From Aquibacillus salsiterrae (GTDB taxonomy: Bacteria; Bacillota; Bacilli; Bacillales; Amphibacillaceae): DNA of 64,000 nucleotides. The stretch covers positions 248,001 through 312,000 of the forward strand of contig NZ_JAMQKC010000003.1 in the NCBI RefSeq assembly GCF_028416595.1, given 5' to 3'. Both the position numbers and the translations under genes were made by a program. The notes below the pieces were generated by a model. That model saw only the letters and a program-made list of their open reading frames with translations. It searched no databases and was not told the origin of the DNA. Every line of letters starts with the position of its first letter. The first letter of the stretch is position 1. Shown here piece by piece: positions 34,170 to 43,254 of the stretch.

Positions 34170-34888
34170 TATTGCTCACCCGACATTTCAATTTCATTTA
34201 CTTCTAGCATCTCTACATTAATCATTCCTTCATATTTGGGTAAAACTAATTTTTGTTTTATGTTAGCAATTAAATCCAAATTTTCGATTGCAAAATAATC
34301 TTTTGACTTACTTACTTGTATATAATCCAATAATCGACTTGGGTTTTGTGACAACACCTTTATTTGTACTGGCACTTTTCGAAGGGCATGATTGTTCACA
34401 TACGTTTCACCATTTACATACCTAATCGGTGTTGTATTGATAATTCTTTCGTTTTCAATTGCTATATCCGTTGCACCATAACTATTTAACTCGTTGACTA
34501 GTCTGTGCAATAGTTCTGGTGTTATTGTCGGATAAAGCTGTCCTGCTTCACCATCAAAGAAAATCGGTTTTATTGTAATTAAAACCCCACTACCTGTTAT
34601 TTCTGTCAAGCCTGCCTTACGCTTTAATTCCTCAATAGAATTTTTTAACGTGGCGATTTGCTCTTCTTGCGTTTTTTCTTGATACTGTTCTATTATTTTT
34701 TCTGACTCAGCAATTTGTTGATATAGTTGCTGTTGTTTTTTTTGCTCCACTTGTATTTGCGTACGAACTTCAAATAAATCTCTTGTGTCTCTTTGGGTGG
34801 GCTCGTTTACCGATTGAAACTGAATGGCAGCCATTAAACCAACAACTGCACACACCAAAGAAATGATTATGATTTGTCTTCCTTTCAA
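34169..34888 (-). CDS. ylxX: DUF881 protein YlxX
   Basis: 239-residue single-pass membrane protein of the DUF881 family. An N-terminal transmembrane helix (residues 5-22) is followed by a coiled coil (about 40-95, EQKKQQQLYQQIAESEKII) and an extracytoplasmic domain with GSGVLITI, NELNSYGATDIAIENERI and NHALRKVPVQIKV. It is a paralogue of the adjacent ylxW, implying tandem duplication and perhaps a heteromeric complex. Role unknown, presumably division-related. Confidence 0.9.
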   Translation of the reverse strand: MKGRQIIIISLVCAVVGLMAAIQFQSVNEPTQRDTRDLFEVRTQIQVEQKKQQQLYQQIAESEKIIEQYQEKTQEEQIATLKNSIEELKRKAGLTEITGSGVLITIKPIFFDGEAGQLYPTITPELLHRLVNELNSYGATDIAIENERIINTTPIRYVNGETYVNNHALRKVPVQIKVLSQNPSRLLDYIQVSKSKDYFAIENLDLIANIKQKLVLPKYEGMINVEMLEVNEIEMSGEQ

Positions 34889-34903
34889 GCTACATCACCT
34901 ATC

Positions 34904-35596
34904 TTAACTTATCCTAGCTTTCATTTCGATGGTATCAACTGGTTCCAATTCAACTTCAACGTTATCACTAACTAACAGGTCAATAACTCCATTTGAAAGT
35001 GTCATACTTAACTCTAACACTTCAGGTTCACCAATTGCAGCAATGACAAAAGGGGCAGCGTGTTGTCTACCGTCTACAGAAATAACTGGTCCGACACAAG
35101 AAATATAACTATCTTTGTAAAGCCTTTGCCCATTTATCGAAAGAGCTTTTGCGCCTGCACTATTTAGCTCATTTAAAACTAACTGCACATGTCGCTCATG
35201 GACGATGTATTGATTTGCATTTGCTTCGGAAGGAATATAGTTTGCATCGCGTAAAGTTACTTTTATTCCTTCCCCTTTTATAGGTAGCTCACCAGTAAAC
35301 ATTTGCAAGTTTTTCTTTGTCTCTACATAATCACGTATAACAGATTTTTGCTGTCCTAACGTTTCTTCAAAACGTTGGATTTCTTGTCGCTTTCTGTCTA
35401 GTTCTGCTCGTAATTCTTTATTTTCACCTTCCAAATCAATTAACTGTTGGCGATAAAAGTAGCCTCTTTCCCATGATTGATTAGATAATTGAGTGATTTT
35501 TGAATCGTTTTTCGTCTGTTGGTAACTAAAGGATAAGAGAAAGCCAAAAACCAATAACACCAAAGATAAAATAACATGTTTACCCTTCAACTTCAT
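34904..35596 (-). CDS. ylxW: DUF881 protein YlxW
   Basis: 230-residue paralogue of YlxX: an N-terminal membrane helix (KHVILSLVLLVFGFLLSF), a coiled coil at about 50-90 (LEGENKELRAELDRKRQEI), then the DUF881 domain with GEGIKVTLRDAN, NELNSAGAKALSINGQRL and APFVIAAIG. I start at ATG 35594-35596, seven bases after GGGGAG; an ATG two codons earlier is too close to that site. It overlaps the divIB end by 17 bases. Confidence 0.9.
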   Translation of the reverse strand: MKLKGKHVILSLVLLVFGFLLSFSYQQTKNDSKITQLSNQSWERGYFYRQQLIDLEGENKELRAELDRKRQEIQRFEETLGQQKSVIRDYVETKKNLQMFTGELPIKGEGIKVTLRDANYIPSEANANQYIVHERHVQLVLNELNSAGAKALSINGQRLYKDSYISCVGPVISVDGRQHAAPFVIAAIGEPEVLELSMTLSNGVIDLLVSDNVEVELEPVDTIEMKARIS

Positions 35597-36380
35597 CTTC
35601 ATTCTCCCCGTCGTTGCCTTGCTTTTCGATGTTTTCATAAGGATCAAACACAGCTCCTCCATCAGCCATGCGGATAACACCTTTTGTACTTCTGTCTAAC
35701 TGTGCAGAAATGGAAGGATATGCTTTCATTGTATTTGCAAAGTTTCTGATTGATCCATCGACTTCAAAGCCGTCGCTCATAAATAACCAAACCTTGTATG
35801 GGTTGCCTTCTGACGGTTGCCAATGAACTTCGGAAATTAAATTAGTAATACTAGAAGGCAATTCAGAAAGTTCTTTTGTCATTTCTTGCAAATAGGTTTG
35901 TTTTGTGAAATTGACGAGCAATGGAGCATCTCCAGGCATCGTTTCAAGAGGGTAAGATTTTAATGTTGCACCATTTTCTAATAGTGGATAAAAGTCATTG
36001 TCCTCTTGTATGTAGGCAATTCTGCTAAATTCTTCTACAGATATTATTATCGTAGAAGGGAATTTTCTACTGACACTAACCTTTTCAATTTCTAGATGTT
36101 TCTTTACTTTACTTTCCACTTCATCTGTATTAACACTGAAATAGTTTTGACTCGTTGATAATCCACTTAAATCAATGATATCTTCTTCGTCAACATAGTT
36201 ATTCCCACTTACTTCTATAGTATGAACACGACTCAATGGAGACTGAAGATATCCAACCAAACCAATTAAAATGAAAAATAAAGATAAATAAAAGATTAAC
36301 CTTCTGTTCGCTTTTTTCTTTCTTGCTTGTTTTAGTTTGGGAATCCGGTCTTCTATCGAGACAACTTTTTTCTCGGCCAT
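35580..36380 (-). CDS. divIB: divisome protein DivIB (FtsQ)
   Basis: 266-residue bitopic divisome protein that stabilises the FtsL-DivIC-PBP2B complex. A basic cytoplasmic tail (residues 1-27), one membrane helix (about 28-46) and a POTRA domain (about 49-120, SRVHTIEVSGNNYVDEEDIIDLSGL) precede the beta domain; the acidic C-terminus (GNDGENEDEVEG) is typical of Bacilli. It begins a new transcription unit here, since murG and murB, which precede it in B. subtilis, are absent and a terminator stands upstream. Confidence 0.94.
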   Translation of the reverse strand: MAEKKVVSIEDRIPKLKQARKKKANRRLIFYLSLFFILIGLVGYLQSPLSRVHTIEVSGNNYVDEEDIIDLSGLSTSQNYFSVNTDEVESKVKKHLEIEKVSVSRKFPSTIIISVEEFSRIAYIQEDNDFYPLLENGATLKSYPLETMPGDAPLLVNFTKQTYLQEMTKELSELPSSITNLISEVHWQPSEGNPYKVWLFMSDGFEVDGSIRNFANTMKAYPSISAQLDRSTKGVIRMADGGAVFDPYENIEKQGNDGENEDEVEG

Positions 36381-36466
36381 GCCAATTCTTCCTTTTCTAT
36401 TTTCAACAGATTAGTCGAAGTATGAAATCTACTCCAGTTATTAAGGGAGTCAGACCCTGTAAAACA

Positions 36467-36493
36467 AGGAAACGGCATACGAGATGCCGTTTT
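36467..36493. terminator. hairpin upstream of divIB
   Basis: AAACGGCAT and ATGCCGTTT form a 9-bp stem with a short loop and T on the plus side. On the minus strand it lies about 90 bases before divIB and after the spoVE terminator, so it may be a second terminator or a leader element. Confidence 0.5.
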
Positions 36494-36574
36494 AATAGTT
36501 ACAAGAAAATTATATCATATTTTTTGATTATCGTATTGGAAATATAATTATATTTCAAGAAAAACAAAAACGCC

Positions 36575-36698
36575 AAACTGGTCGTGGCTGACTTTACATG
36601 TCGTCCACAACAAACGGATGATATAAATTTCCTAGAAAATAAGAAAAGCACAGGGCGAACGGAGTTAGACAGCTCTTGGATTTTTTTTACTTTCTTAT
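36575..36698 (+). repeat. dispersed repeat cluster in the spoVE-divIB gap
   Basis: A fragment with GTGGCTGACTTTACATGTCG (compare about 23250) is followed by a compact copy at 36641-36698: AAGAAAAGCACAGGGC, GGAGTTAGACAGCTC, TTGGATTTTTTTTAC, TTTCTTA. It occupies the 380-base gap where B. subtilis has murG and murB; no ORF remnant of those genes is recognisable. Confidence 0.75.
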
Positions 36699-36706
36699 TT
36701 GTAAAA

Positions 36707-36741
36707 AAAAATAGTCCGACTGACCTATGTCAATCGAACTT
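36707..36741 (-). terminator. terminator of the upstream dcw operon (after spoVE)
   Basis: GTTCGATTGAC and GTCAGTCGGAC form an 11-bp stem (two G-U pairs) with a 4-base loop, followed by TATTTTTTTTT on the minus strand, about 25 bases after the spoVE stop. Confidence 0.9.
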
Positions 36742-36760
36742 AAAGAGGTTGAATACGCAC

Positions 36761-37870
36761 TTAAAGTTTTGCATATTTACTAATGTTGAGAACGATACCT
36801 ATCGAACACAAAATCAAGGTAAGTGAAGACCCTCCATAACTCAAGAATGGCAAGGTAATCCCTGTGACTGGAATTAAACCGATCACAACACTAATGTTAA
36901 TCATTACTTGCAACGAAATCATCCCAATAATACCTAGTCCTAAAAGACTACCGAATGTATCAGGTGCCGCTAAGGAAACTCGTATTCCTCGCCATAACAT
37001 TAGTAAAAATAATAGTAACACAAACGTCCCACCAATAAAGCCAAGTTCTTCAGCTAATATGGCAAAGATAAAGTCATTATGTGGTTCTGGTAGGTAAAAG
37101 AACTTTTGCAGACTTTGACCAAGTCCCATCCCCATTAATCCACCTGGGCCAATTGCATAGAGGGATTGAATGATCTGGAAACCGTTCCCTAGTGGGTCTT
37201 CCCAAGGATTTAAAAATGCTGTAATCCGATTAATCCGATAAGGTGCAGAAATGATTAAACCAAGAAAGCCAATAACTCCAAGTATGCCTAGTCCAACAAA
37301 ATGGGAGATTTTAGCCCCTGCAACAAATATCATGACCAAACAGGTCAAAACAAGTACCATTCCTGTTCCTAAATCGGGTTGAAGCATAATTAAACCAAAG
37401 GCAACAAATACGAGCAATAGTGATGGGAAAAAACCCTTTTTGAATGAGGTGATGTACTTTTGGTTTGAAGCTAAATAAGTCGATAGAAAAATAATTAGAC
37501 CGAGCTTCATAAATTCCGCAGGTTGAATGCTAAATGCTCCAACACCAATCCAACTTCGTGCCCCACCCCTTACCATACCAATTCCAGGAATAAGAACAGC
37601 AATCAATAACAAAAAACAAATGAATAAAATTGGTTTTGCATACCTTTGCCAAGTTAAATATGGGATGTTCATAATAAAAAACATTGCTACAATACCAACA
37701 GTTGCAAACAACAACTGTCTTTTTGCAAAGTAAAACGAATCCCCGAATTTATAATCTGCCCAAATAGCTGATGCACTATATACCATTACTACCCCAACGA
37801 TGAGTAGACCAATAATCGAGATAGTAAGCAGCATATCTGGTGCGTTCTTTGTTCTCTGTTTTGATTTCAA
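36761..37870 (-). CDS. spoVE: SEDS-family lipid II polymerase SpoVE (FtsW/RodA family)
   Basis: 369-residue polytopic glycosyltransferase of the SEDS family. It closely resembles B. subtilis SpoVE: MVYSASAIWADYKFGDSFYFAKRQLLF near residue 29 (quoted region 29-55), GGARSWIGVGAFSIQPAEF with the catalytic-region residues near 110, EPHNDFIFAILAEELGFIG, and the C-terminal GITLPFLSYGGSSL. Ten membrane segments are expected. SpoVE works with SpoVD in spore cortex synthesis; the paired spoVD is seven kilobases upstream in the same cluster. It could also serve vegetative division if no separate FtsW exists. Confidence 0.93.
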   Translation of the reverse strand: MKSKQRTKNAPDMLLTISIIGLLIVGVVMVYSASAIWADYKFGDSFYFAKRQLLFATVGIVAMFFIMNIPYLTWQRYAKPILFICFLLLIAVLIPGIGMVRGGARSWIGVGAFSIQPAEFMKLGLIIFLSTYLASNQKYITSFKKGFFPSLLLVFVAFGLIMLQPDLGTGMVLVLTCLVMIFVAGAKISHFVGLGILGVIGFLGLIISAPYRINRITAFLNPWEDPLGNGFQIIQSLYAIGPGGLMGMGLGQSLQKFFYLPEPHNDFIFAILAEELGFIGGTFVLLLFLLMLWRGIRVSLAAPDTFGSLLGLGIIGMISLQVMINISVVIGLIPVTGITLPFLSYGGSSLTLILCSIGIVLNISKYAKL

Positions 37871-37938
37871 GCAAACAACACCCCTTTTCCTAATACATTG
37901 GAATCAGGGCTTTCTTTCGACCTAGATAAGACAAGCCC

Positions 37939-39288
37939 CTACTCTAATGTATGCACCGCATCAACAAACATGTCTCCTCTTTCTTCAAAAGTTCGATACT
38001 GATCCCAACTTGCACATGCTGGAGAAAGGAGGATGACATCTTTTGGTGATGAAAGCTGATACGCTGTTTGTGCTGCTTGTTTAACATTATCGACAGACTC
38101 GACAATCTCTATTCCTGCTTTACTTGCTGTTTCTTCAAGCTTATGTGCTGTTTGTCCAAAAACAACCAGCGCCTTCACGTGTTTTAGATATGGGATTAAT
38201 TCATCAAATGAATTTCCTCTATCAAGACCTCCAGCCAACAAAATGGTTGGTTGTGAAAATGATGCTAGCGCTTTTGATGTAGCCAAAACATTCGTTGCTT
38301 TTGAATCATTATAAAACAGGCGACCATTTATATTCTTAACAAATTGCAATCTATGTTTTACCCCAGTAAACGTTGATAACACATGAGCAATTCCTACATT
38401 TGTTGCTCCCATTAATTTAGCCGCACACACAGCAGCTAATATGTTTTCTAGATTATGCGTTCCGACTAAGGCTACATCCTTTTGTGCGATAATTTTTTCT
38501 TTTCGGAAATATACATAGTCCTGATCACACCAGGCTCCGTCAATAGAAACATTGTTCCTACTAAAGGGGACCTTTGTCGATCTAGCTTGACTAACTAATT
38601 CTACAACCCTTTGGTCATCCGCGTTATAGACAATAAAATCGTCGCCATCTTGATTTTGAAATATGTTAGCTTTAGCATTTGCATAATTTTCTAATGTCTT
38701 ATGATAATCCAAGTGCGCTTCAAATAAATTGAGAAAGACAGCTACCTTTGGCTTAAACGTCTTAATACCCATAAGCTGAAATGAAGATAGCTCAATCACC
38801 ATCGTTTCGTCTTCTTCAAGGTGTTCTGCTACTTCGGTTGCAACTTTTCCGATGTTACCAGCAATTTTTGCTTGTTTACTACTGCGGAGAAGCATTTCAT
38901 GAATCAGAGTTGTTGTCGTTGTTTTCCCATTGGAACCTGTAATCCCAATAATTGGATTAGTGATTAAATAGCTAGTCAATTCTACCTCAGTAATAACTGG
39001 AATGTTTCGTAGTTCTGCTTCACTTACAATAATATTTTCATAAGGAATTCCAGGATTCTTGACAACTACATCTACTTTATCTAAAAGAGAAGTTGGATGT
39101 GCTCCGGTCACAACCTGAACACCTAGTTTATTTAACTGCTGGACAGCTTGATCGGTGTCTTTTGCATGCAAATCGTTCACAATCACTCGTTTTCCGTTGT
39201 TTGCTAACAGTTTAGCTGCTGCAGTGCCGCTTTTCGCAAGCCCAAGTACTAATATGCTGTTGTATGGAAAATCTATTAATTTTTTCAA
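37939..39288 (-). CDS. murD: UDP-N-acetylmuramoyl-L-alanine:D-glutamate ligase
   Basis: 449-residue Mur ligase adding D-Glu to the stem peptide. It opens [20 protein letters not shown]; the ATP-binding P-loop is [15 protein letters not shown] near residue 115, with [18 protein letters not shown] and FYNDSKATN further on. The start is TTG (39286-39288), which overlaps the mraY stop as TTGA, lies behind GAGGTGTGGG, and gives the family length; the longer frame to 39366 lies inside mraY. Confidence 0.96.
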   Translation of the reverse strand: MKKLIDFPYNSILVLGLAKSGTAAAKLLANNGKRVIVNDLHAKDTDQAVQQLNKLGVQVVTGAHPTSLLDKVDVVVKNPGIPYENIIVSEAELRNIPVITEVELTSYLITNPIIGITGSNGKTTTTTLIHEMLLRSSKQAKIAGNIGKVATEVAEHLEEDETMVIELSSFQLMGIKTFKPKVAVFLNLFEAHLDYHKTLENYANAKANIFQNQDGDDFIVYNADDQRVVELVSQARSTKVPFSRNNVSIDGAWCDQDYVYFRKEKIIAQKDVALVGTHNLENILAAVCAAKLMGATNVGIAHVLSTFTGVKHRLQFVKNINGRLFYNDSKATNVLATSKALASFSQPTILLAGGLDRGNSFDELIPYLKHVKALVVFGQTAHKLEETASKAGIEIVESVDNVKQAAQTAYQLSSPKDVILLSPACASWDQYRTFEERGDMFVDAVHTLE

Positions 39289-40274
39289 TATACCCACACC
39301 TCTATATATATGCCTAACGCAGCAAAAATTAAACCAACTAACCAAAACGTACTTACAACTCTCCATTCAGACCAACCCATCAATTCATAATGATGGTGTA
39401 AAGGACTCATTTTAAAGACACGCTTACCAGTTGTTTTGAAAGATATCACTTGAATGATAACAGATAGTGTTTCTAAAACGAACACACCACCAATAATAAT
39501 TAATAAAAACTCTAATTTAGTTAGGATAGCAACGGCTGCTATTGCACCACCTAAAGCTAAAGATCCTGTATCCCCCATAAACACTTTTGCAGGATGGGCA
39601 TTAAACACTAGGAAACCAAGTAAGGCACCAACAACGGACAGTGAAAAAATCGTTATTTCAAACTGCGGGAAACCATACCAAGCTAAAATCCCAAATGCTC
39701 CAAAGGCAATTGCAGCCGTTCCAGCTAATAAACCGTCAAGCCCATCTGTTAAATTGACTGCATTTGAAGCCCCAACTAACATAAAAATAATAAAAGCTGC
39801 ATACCAATACCCGAGGTCCCACTGTATGCTTGTCCCCGGAATCTGAATATAGGTTGGAAAATCATTCTGACGTAAAATAAAATAAAATACGAGTGCAATA
39901 ATAATTTGTCCAATCATCTTCTGTGCAGATGTAAGACCAAGATTTCGCTTTAAGGCTACCTTAATAAAGTCATCGAGAAAGCCGAGAACACCATATCCAA
40001 TGAGTACAAACAACAATAAAAATATTTCAAAACTGATTGGATTCGGGTTGAACTTCCCTGTCATAATAACAGTTGTAACCACGACACTAAAAAGGATCAT
40101 AACTCCCCCCATTGTAGGGGTACCCATTTTTTTCATGTGGGATTTTGGACCTTCTTCTCGAATACTTTGACCGAATTTCAATCTCCGTAGAAACGGAATA
40201 ATAATTGGAGAGATAAGGACGGTAATCAAAAAAGCGATTGCCATAGTAACTATTAAGACATATTCATTCATCAT
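39285..40274 (-). CDS. mraY: phospho-N-acetylmuramoyl-pentapeptide transferase
   Basis: 329-residue polytopic membrane enzyme forming lipid I from UDP-MurNAc-pentapeptide and undecaprenyl phosphate. Signature motifs are visible: [13 protein letters not shown] near residue 49, [23 protein letters not shown] near 100, [15 protein letters not shown] near 170, [12 protein letters not shown] near 230 and [17 protein letters not shown] near 290. AAAGGAGGAAATA precedes the ATG. Confidence 0.97.
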   Translation of the reverse strand: MMNEYVLIVTMAIAFLITVLISPIIIPFLRRLKFGQSIREEGPKSHMKKMGTPTMGGVMILFSVVVTTVIMTGKFNPNPISFEIFLLLFVLIGYGVLGFLDDFIKVALKRNLGLTSAQKMIGQIIIALVFYFILRQNDFPTYIQIPGTSIQWDLGYWYAAFIIFMLVGASNAVNLTDGLDGLLAGTAAIAFGAFGILAWYGFPQFEITIFSLSVVGALLGFLVFNAHPAKVFMGDTGSLALGGAIAAVAILTKLEFLLIIIGGVFVLETLSVIIQVISFKTTGKRVFKMSPLHHHYELMGWSEWRVVSTFWLVGLIFAALGIYIEVWVY

Positions 40275-40312
40275 TATTTCCTCCTTTAGTACGTAACCGT
40301 CCCAAACATTGT

Positions 40313-41668
40313 TTAACGTAAAGCCTCGACAATAGATTCTAATTTCATTCCACGTGACGCTTTTAATAATACGACGGTTTGTCCATTAAGGATAGATACT
40401 AGCTGTGGAATCAACTTTTCCTTGTCATCAAAGTGCATTGATTTTGCTGTTGGAAAAAGCTTGGCAACTTCATCGGAAATAACTTTCGAGTCGGAGCCTA
40501 TTGTATAAACAACGTCGATATCACTTGAAATTGCATCCACAACAGAACGGTGAAGTTCTTGTGACTGTTGGCCCATTTCAAACATATCACCTAAGACTAA
40601 CACTTTTTTTTGATAAGAGGTCATTTGTTTAATGATCTCTATCGATGCTTTCATGGAAGTTGGGGATGCGTTATACGCGTCATTTATAATGGTTGCATTA
40701 TTCTTTCCTTTGATTAATTCAAAACGCATCCCTGTTAACGTAAGTTTATTTAATGCCGATTGGATTTGTTCCTTTGATACGTCTAACTTTTTAGCAATTG
40801 CAATAGCAAAAGCTGCATTTTTCACATTATGTTTCCCTAACATATTAAGCTCAAATGAATCGTCATCTAAATGAAAAGAGGACGACGTTGCATTCATCTG
40901 ATAATTATTAATGAAAAGATCATTATTCTCCTTAAAGCCAATGGTTACTACGTTGTCGTTGCTATGTAATCCTTCTAACAACCTCTCGTCTCCATCAATA
41001 TACAAAGTGCCTTTTTGATCTAGTCCAGCGACAATTTCTGTTTTTGCCTGTGCAATACCTTCCCGTGAACCTAAAAATTCAATATGGGATTCCCCGATGT
41101 TCGTAATAACTGCAAAATTCGGGTTTGCTATTTTGGAAAGTAGCTCAATTTCGCCAAAATGGTTCATTCCCATTTCAACTACTAAGACTTCTGTATCACG
41201 TGCCATGGACAAAATCGTTAGCGGTAACCCAATATGGTTATTGTAGTTTCCTTCTGTGCGATAGGTCTTGTATTTCGTTTCTAAAACTGAACCAATAATA
41301 TCTTTTGTCGTTGTTTTGCCGTTTGATCCTGTTACGCCAATAACGATAGGATTCACTAACCATCGATATCGATGGGCTAGCTGCTGGAGTGCCTGTAAAG
41401 TATCCTCGACAAAAAAGACAGGGAATTGTGTTGGCAAAAAGCTTGGGAGCTTTCTGTCCTTTTCCCATAAGATTGCTACTGCTCCATTAGTAAAGGCATC
41501 TTTAATAAAATCATGCCCATCAAAAGAGTCACCCTTTAACGGTACAAACAAGGATTTTTTTGTTTTTTCCCTACTATCGGTAGTTACTTGAAGAATTGGT
41601 AGATCATCTTCAACAACACCTTTGTGATTAGGAAATAATTTAGTTAAAAAATCTGTAGAAAATAACAT
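40313..41668 (-). CDS. murF: UDP-MurNAc-tripeptide:D-Ala-D-Ala ligase
   Basis: 451-residue Mur ligase adding D-Ala-D-Ala to complete the pentapeptide. P-loop [19 protein letters not shown] is near residue 110, with [13 protein letters not shown] and [12 protein letters not shown] diagnostic for MurF, and [14 protein letters not shown] near 335. Start ATG 41666-41668 follows TAAAGGAGCAGGTT; the frame is open to 41758 inside murE without similarity. In B. subtilis murF lies elsewhere, next to ddl; here it is between murE and mraY. Confidence 0.96.
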   Translation of the reverse strand: MLFSTDFLTKLFPNHKGVVEDDLPILQVTTDSREKTKKSLFVPLKGDSFDGHDFIKDAFTNGAVAILWEKDRKLPSFLPTQFPVFFVEDTLQALQQLAHRYRWLVNPIVIGVTGSNGKTTTKDIIGSVLETKYKTYRTEGNYNNHIGLPLTILSMARDTEVLVVEMGMNHFGEIELLSKIANPNFAVITNIGESHIEFLGSREGIAQAKTEIVAGLDQKGTLYIDGDERLLEGLHSNDNVVTIGFKENNDLFINNYQMNATSSSFHLDDDSFELNMLGKHNVKNAAFAIAIAKKLDVSKEQIQSALNKLTLTGMRFELIKGKNNATIINDAYNASPTSMKASIEIIKQMTSYQKKVLVLGDMFEMGQQSQELHRSVVDAISSDIDVVYTIGSDSKVISDEVAKLFPTAKSMHFDDKEKLIPQLVSILNGQTVVLLKASRGMKLESIVEALR

Positions 41669-41708
41669 AACCTGCTCCTTTATCTTAGCAAAGATAACAT
41701 AACAATTC

Positions 41709-43181
41709 TTAATTTTTTCTAGCCTGAATCGCTTCAAGCGCAACTTGCTTGTCATCAAACTCGAATGTATCTTCCCCTATAATTTGGTAGGTTTCATGTC
41801 CCTTACCTGCTATTAAAACTACATCCTCATTTTTAGCAAGTTGAATCGATTTAGTTATAGCTTCTTTCCGATTAAGAATTACTTGATAGTTCTCCTTATC
41901 TATTCCCTCAACCATATCATTAATAATTTGGTTAGGGTCCTCTGACCTTGGATTATCTGAGGTAAAGATGGCGAGGTCTGCCTGGTCAACAGCAATCTTT
42001 GCCATAAGTGGACGCTTTGTTCGGTCCCGGTCACCACCACATCCAACCACAACATATACTTTCCCTTTAACAAAGGAACGAACCGTTGTTAGAACATTTT
42101 CTAATGAATCAGGCGTATGAGCGTAATCGACGATCACACCGAAAGGCTGACCCCCGTCAACCGGTTCAAATCGCCCTCTTACACCTTCTGTCTTTTCCAA
42201 TGCACTTTTTATGACATTAATTGGTACCCCGGCACAAAAAGCCGCAGTAGTTGCAGCAAGCATATTATAGATGCTAAACCTTCCCATTAGTTTACTAGCA
42301 ACATGCCATTTGTCCCCATTCACATTAATGGTAAAGCGCGAGCCATTCGCATCTAGTATAATGTCTGTAGCAGTTACATTTGCTTTCTTACTATTTATTC
42401 CATAAGTAACAACCTGTTGTGCTGTACTTTTTATCAGGTATTGGCTGACAGGGTCATCCTCGTTAATCACAGCAAACTTTGGATATTCTCTATTTATTCC
42501 ACTTCCAAGCTGAGAAAATAACAAACTTTTTGCATGTAAATAATCTTCCATATTCTTATGGTAATCTAAATGATCTTGGGATAGGTTAGTAAAAATGGCA
42601 ATGTCAAATTCACAACCATGTGTTCTACCAAGATCAAGTGCGTGAGATGAAACTTCCATAAAAGCAACATTTACTTGATTATCGACCATCTTGCGAAAAT
42701 TCTTTTGAAGAAATAATGCATCTGGTGTTGTATTTTTAACATCAAACGTCTTTTCCCCGATTTTCATTTGAATAGTACCGATTAATCCGGTTTTCTTTTG
42801 ATAATGATTAAATATTTCATTTAGTAAATAGGTCACAGTTGTTTTACCATTAGTACCTGTAACACCAAAAAGCTGTAACTTACTCGTTGGGTTATCATAA
42901 AAAACGTTCGCAGCAAGAGCAAGAGCTTTTGTTGTACTCCGCACCACAATAACCGGAACAGAAACATCAAGCTCTTTCTCAGCAACAATCGCGACAGCAC
43001 CACTGTTTATCGCATCCTCAGCAAAAAGGTGCCCATCAACGGTAAAGCCACTTATACAGAAAAACAAATCCCCTGGTTTTACACTTCGAGAATCGATTTC
43101 AAGCCCCTTTACCTCAATGTCATCGGTATTACGTTGTTTTGTAAATTTGCCAAAAGCATCAGCTAGTTCACGTAGAATCAT
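41709..43181 (-). CDS. murE: UDP-MurNAc-L-Ala-D-Glu:meso-diaminopimelate ligase
   Basis: 490-residue Mur ligase. ATP site GVTGTNGKTTVTYLLNEI near residue 108; HALDLGRTHGCEFDIAIFTNLSQDHLDYH in the middle; and the C-terminal FTSDNPRSEDPNQIINDM, whose DNPR motif indicates meso-diaminopimelate rather than lysine specificity. I start at ATG 43179-43181 behind AGGATGG; two upstream ATGs are in frame (43199 and 43223) and a slightly longer product is possible. Confidence 0.95.
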   Translation of the reverse strand: MILRELADAFGKFTKQRNTDDIEVKGLEIDSRSVKPGDLFFCISGFTVDGHLFAEDAINSGAVAIVAEKELDVSVPVIVVRSTTKALALAANVFYDNPTSKLQLFGVTGTNGKTTVTYLLNEIFNHYQKKTGLIGTIQMKIGEKTFDVKNTTPDALFLQKNFRKMVDNQVNVAFMEVSSHALDLGRTHGCEFDIAIFTNLSQDHLDYHKNMEDYLHAKSLLFSQLGSGINREYPKFAVINEDDPVSQYLIKSTAQQVVTYGINSKKANVTATDIILDANGSRFTINVNGDKWHVASKLMGRFSIYNMLAATTAAFCAGVPINVIKSALEKTEGVRGRFEPVDGGQPFGVIVDYAHTPDSLENVLTTVRSFVKGKVYVVVGCGGDRDRTKRPLMAKIAVDQADLAIFTSDNPRSEDPNQIINDMVEGIDKENYQVILNRKEAITKSIQLAKNEDVVLIAGKGHETYQIIGEDTFEFDDKQVALEAIQARKN

Positions 43182-43254
43182 ATTTTTCCATCCTAACATT
43201 AATTGTATTCCAATTTCTAACACTCTAGATTATAACAGAACTTACATGATGTTG

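Noticed and set aside
36584-36826. 80-codon plus-strand ORF after spoVE, considered as a murG/murB remnant
   Set aside because: It reads through repeat DNA and the spoVE terminator and shows no Mur motif.
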